From the NCBI GenBank assembly GCA_964035575.1, contig OZ037932.1, positions 992,001 through 1,056,000 of the forward strand: 64,000 nucleotides of DNA, given 5' to 3'. Each line of letters opens with the position of its first letter. Position 1 is the first letter of the stretch. Origin of the DNA: Rhynchopus sp. YZ270_cl-10 (lineage: Eukaryota; Euglenozoa; Diplonemea; Diplonemida; Diplonemidae). Below the pieces are notes generated by a model. It had not been told where the DNA came from, made no database searches, and saw nothing but the letters and a program-made list of their open reading frames with translations. Shown in pieces: positions 62,254 to 64,000 of the stretch. The position numbers and the translations under genes are program-made.

Positions 62254-62541
62254 TAAATCTTTCTTTCTTCAAAATACACTTTTCTTCTTCAAATCTGTAG
62301 CCACTCGTCGCCTTTTTGGTACAGAGTGATTGTTGTCAACACAAAAACACAAATAACAGGTGAGGTGGAAGAGTAGTTGTATCACAGCCTCCTTGAGTGT
62401 ACTTCATGCAACCAAACTTTCAAAGAAGACTACAAAAAAAAACAACAACGAAAGAACGCCTCAAGAGAAGGGGGTCACCCATCTCTCAAATTTGATGTGT
62501 GCAGGCGAAATGGCACATTTTTTTTTATTTTCAAAAAAAAT

Positions 62542-62618
62542 GACAGTGGAGATTGCACAACTGTGGCAACACAACCGAGGCAACTACACTACTCCAACAA
62601 TTTATCAAAAAAAAAAAA
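62542..62618 (+). repeat. A-tailed short element
   Basis: GACAGTGGAGATTGCACAAC..CTCCAACAATTTATC plus A12; nearly identical to 17447-17521, 45 kb away. Confidence 0.65.
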
Positions 62619-62673
62619 TTAAGAACACAGAAGTGAACAAAAACCAATCTGCCTCTGTCCTGTCTTTTTCTTT

Positions 62674-62708
62674 GGGTACACTGTCACGAGAGGGCTTTGT
62701 ATTTCAAG
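62674..62708 (+). repeat. ACGAGAG-loop hairpin, TACACTGTC stem
   Basis: GGGTACACTGTC-ACGAGAG-GGCTTTGTATTTCAAG; same as 20089-20125. Confidence 0.6.
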
Positions 62709-63511
62709 TCAACTTTTTTTTATCATAGTGATTAACTAAGCACGGTGAGGCAGTCACCATATTTCAAACTATTTCTTTTTGTGTCTGTAAAAAAAATTAA
62801 GCGAAAATACTACTGGGTCTTTTCGTGTTATACAAGGGGGTATCTCGTCCCTCCCGAAACTGCGCACCATATTTTCTTTTTGTGCCTGCTGACCACCAAA
62901 TGAACAGCGAAGCATTTTGCACTTTTCAACTTCTCTTTTCTTGGACCGGTCTTGGGAGGGTTAGCCCTCTCTCCTCCACCCTGTTTCTTGACCTCCGCTG
63001 TTTTCCCAGTCTCTTGTAGGATGGCTTAAGTACGAAAGGCTTAGGTTCATCTTATATACCCCCTCTTTAGGGTAATGATCCCTCTTTACAAAGAGCAAAA
63101 TCCCTGAAAGCAGTATCATGATCTGTAGGCAGAAGGTGTGAAGCCCAAGCTGCAAAGTGTTTTTTTTTTTCTTTTTCCCTTTCGAACGGAGAAAACCAAA
63201 AATAAAACCAGCTTCGATGTAGAAAGCTTTTCCCCCACCACCCCAGAACTCCCACCCAACAACCCCATAGAAATAAACGAAGAGCCCCATCCTTTGCAGA
63301 CACCTTCTCCCTCTCCCCTCAACCTCCCCAGACATCCCCCCAAGGGTGTAAATAAGGTCTGGGGGTCCGGGAGTCGGGAGTCGGGAGTCGGTTATTTACA
63401 GTTGCTAAGAAGGGGGTGTATGCACTATGCACCCTCTGGAGAGGGTCAAAAGTGCTCGAACAGGATTTTTTTGGATCTCCTTGTTTCCATGATGCGGTAA
63501 CCTTGGGAAAT

Positions 63512-64000
<489 letters not shown>

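Overview
The window is nuclear DNA from a flagellated protist. It carries a Sec61 alpha gene with six GT-AG introns, mostly opening GTATGT, an inner-arm axonemal dynein p28 light chain, a serpin, ankyrin/PARP proteins, an IQ/PDZ protein and acylated or membrane proteins with long low-complexity stretches. TAG, TAA and TGA all end genes at plausible C-termini, so the standard code is assumed. I cannot name the species. All intact genes lie on the + strand and several start codons follow a C-rich pyrimidine tract, often with an AG. This recalls unidirectional, trans-spliced genomes (Euglenozoa such as diplonemids, or dinoflagellates/Perkinsus), but the sequence alone does not prove it.

Layout: 1-13.9 kb has a mucin-like surface protein (1352-5536) and an IQ/PDZ protein (12680-13888), separated by 7 kb of repeat-rich DNA that includes a 1.37-kb element with perfect 20-bp terminal inverted repeats (7058-8430). 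13.9-37.5 kb is a rearranging accessory block. It holds one intact ankyrin-PARP gene (31202-32587), several broken copies, duplicated upstream and downstream flanks, three large palindromes, an in-place inversion, small palindromes, and a 3.7-kb segment (26201-29913) of apparently opposite polarity inserted at a junction between repeat units. A leucine-rich-repeat-like gene (23976-25031) sits inside the block. 37.6-58.5 kb is the conserved part: p28, an unidentified 472-aa protein, an unidentified 590-aa single-helix membrane protein, a serpin, a 1005-aa dually acylated LRR protein, Sec61 alpha, a 420-aa solenoid protein and a three-exon Ser/Pro-rich protein. 58.5-64 kb is gene-poor and repeat-rich and ends in an uninterrupted run of about 81 GGGGTC units reaching the window edge.

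Spacers and introns are sprinkled with short hairpin elements that share the loop ACGAGAG while their stems differ but stay paired. They lie almost always in the orientation of the genes. These hairpins, a 33-37 bp micro-insertion with target-site duplications and two empty-site paralogs, and the palindrome-forming ankyrin-PARP array are the most unusual things in the window. No tRNA, rRNA or CRISPR array was found.
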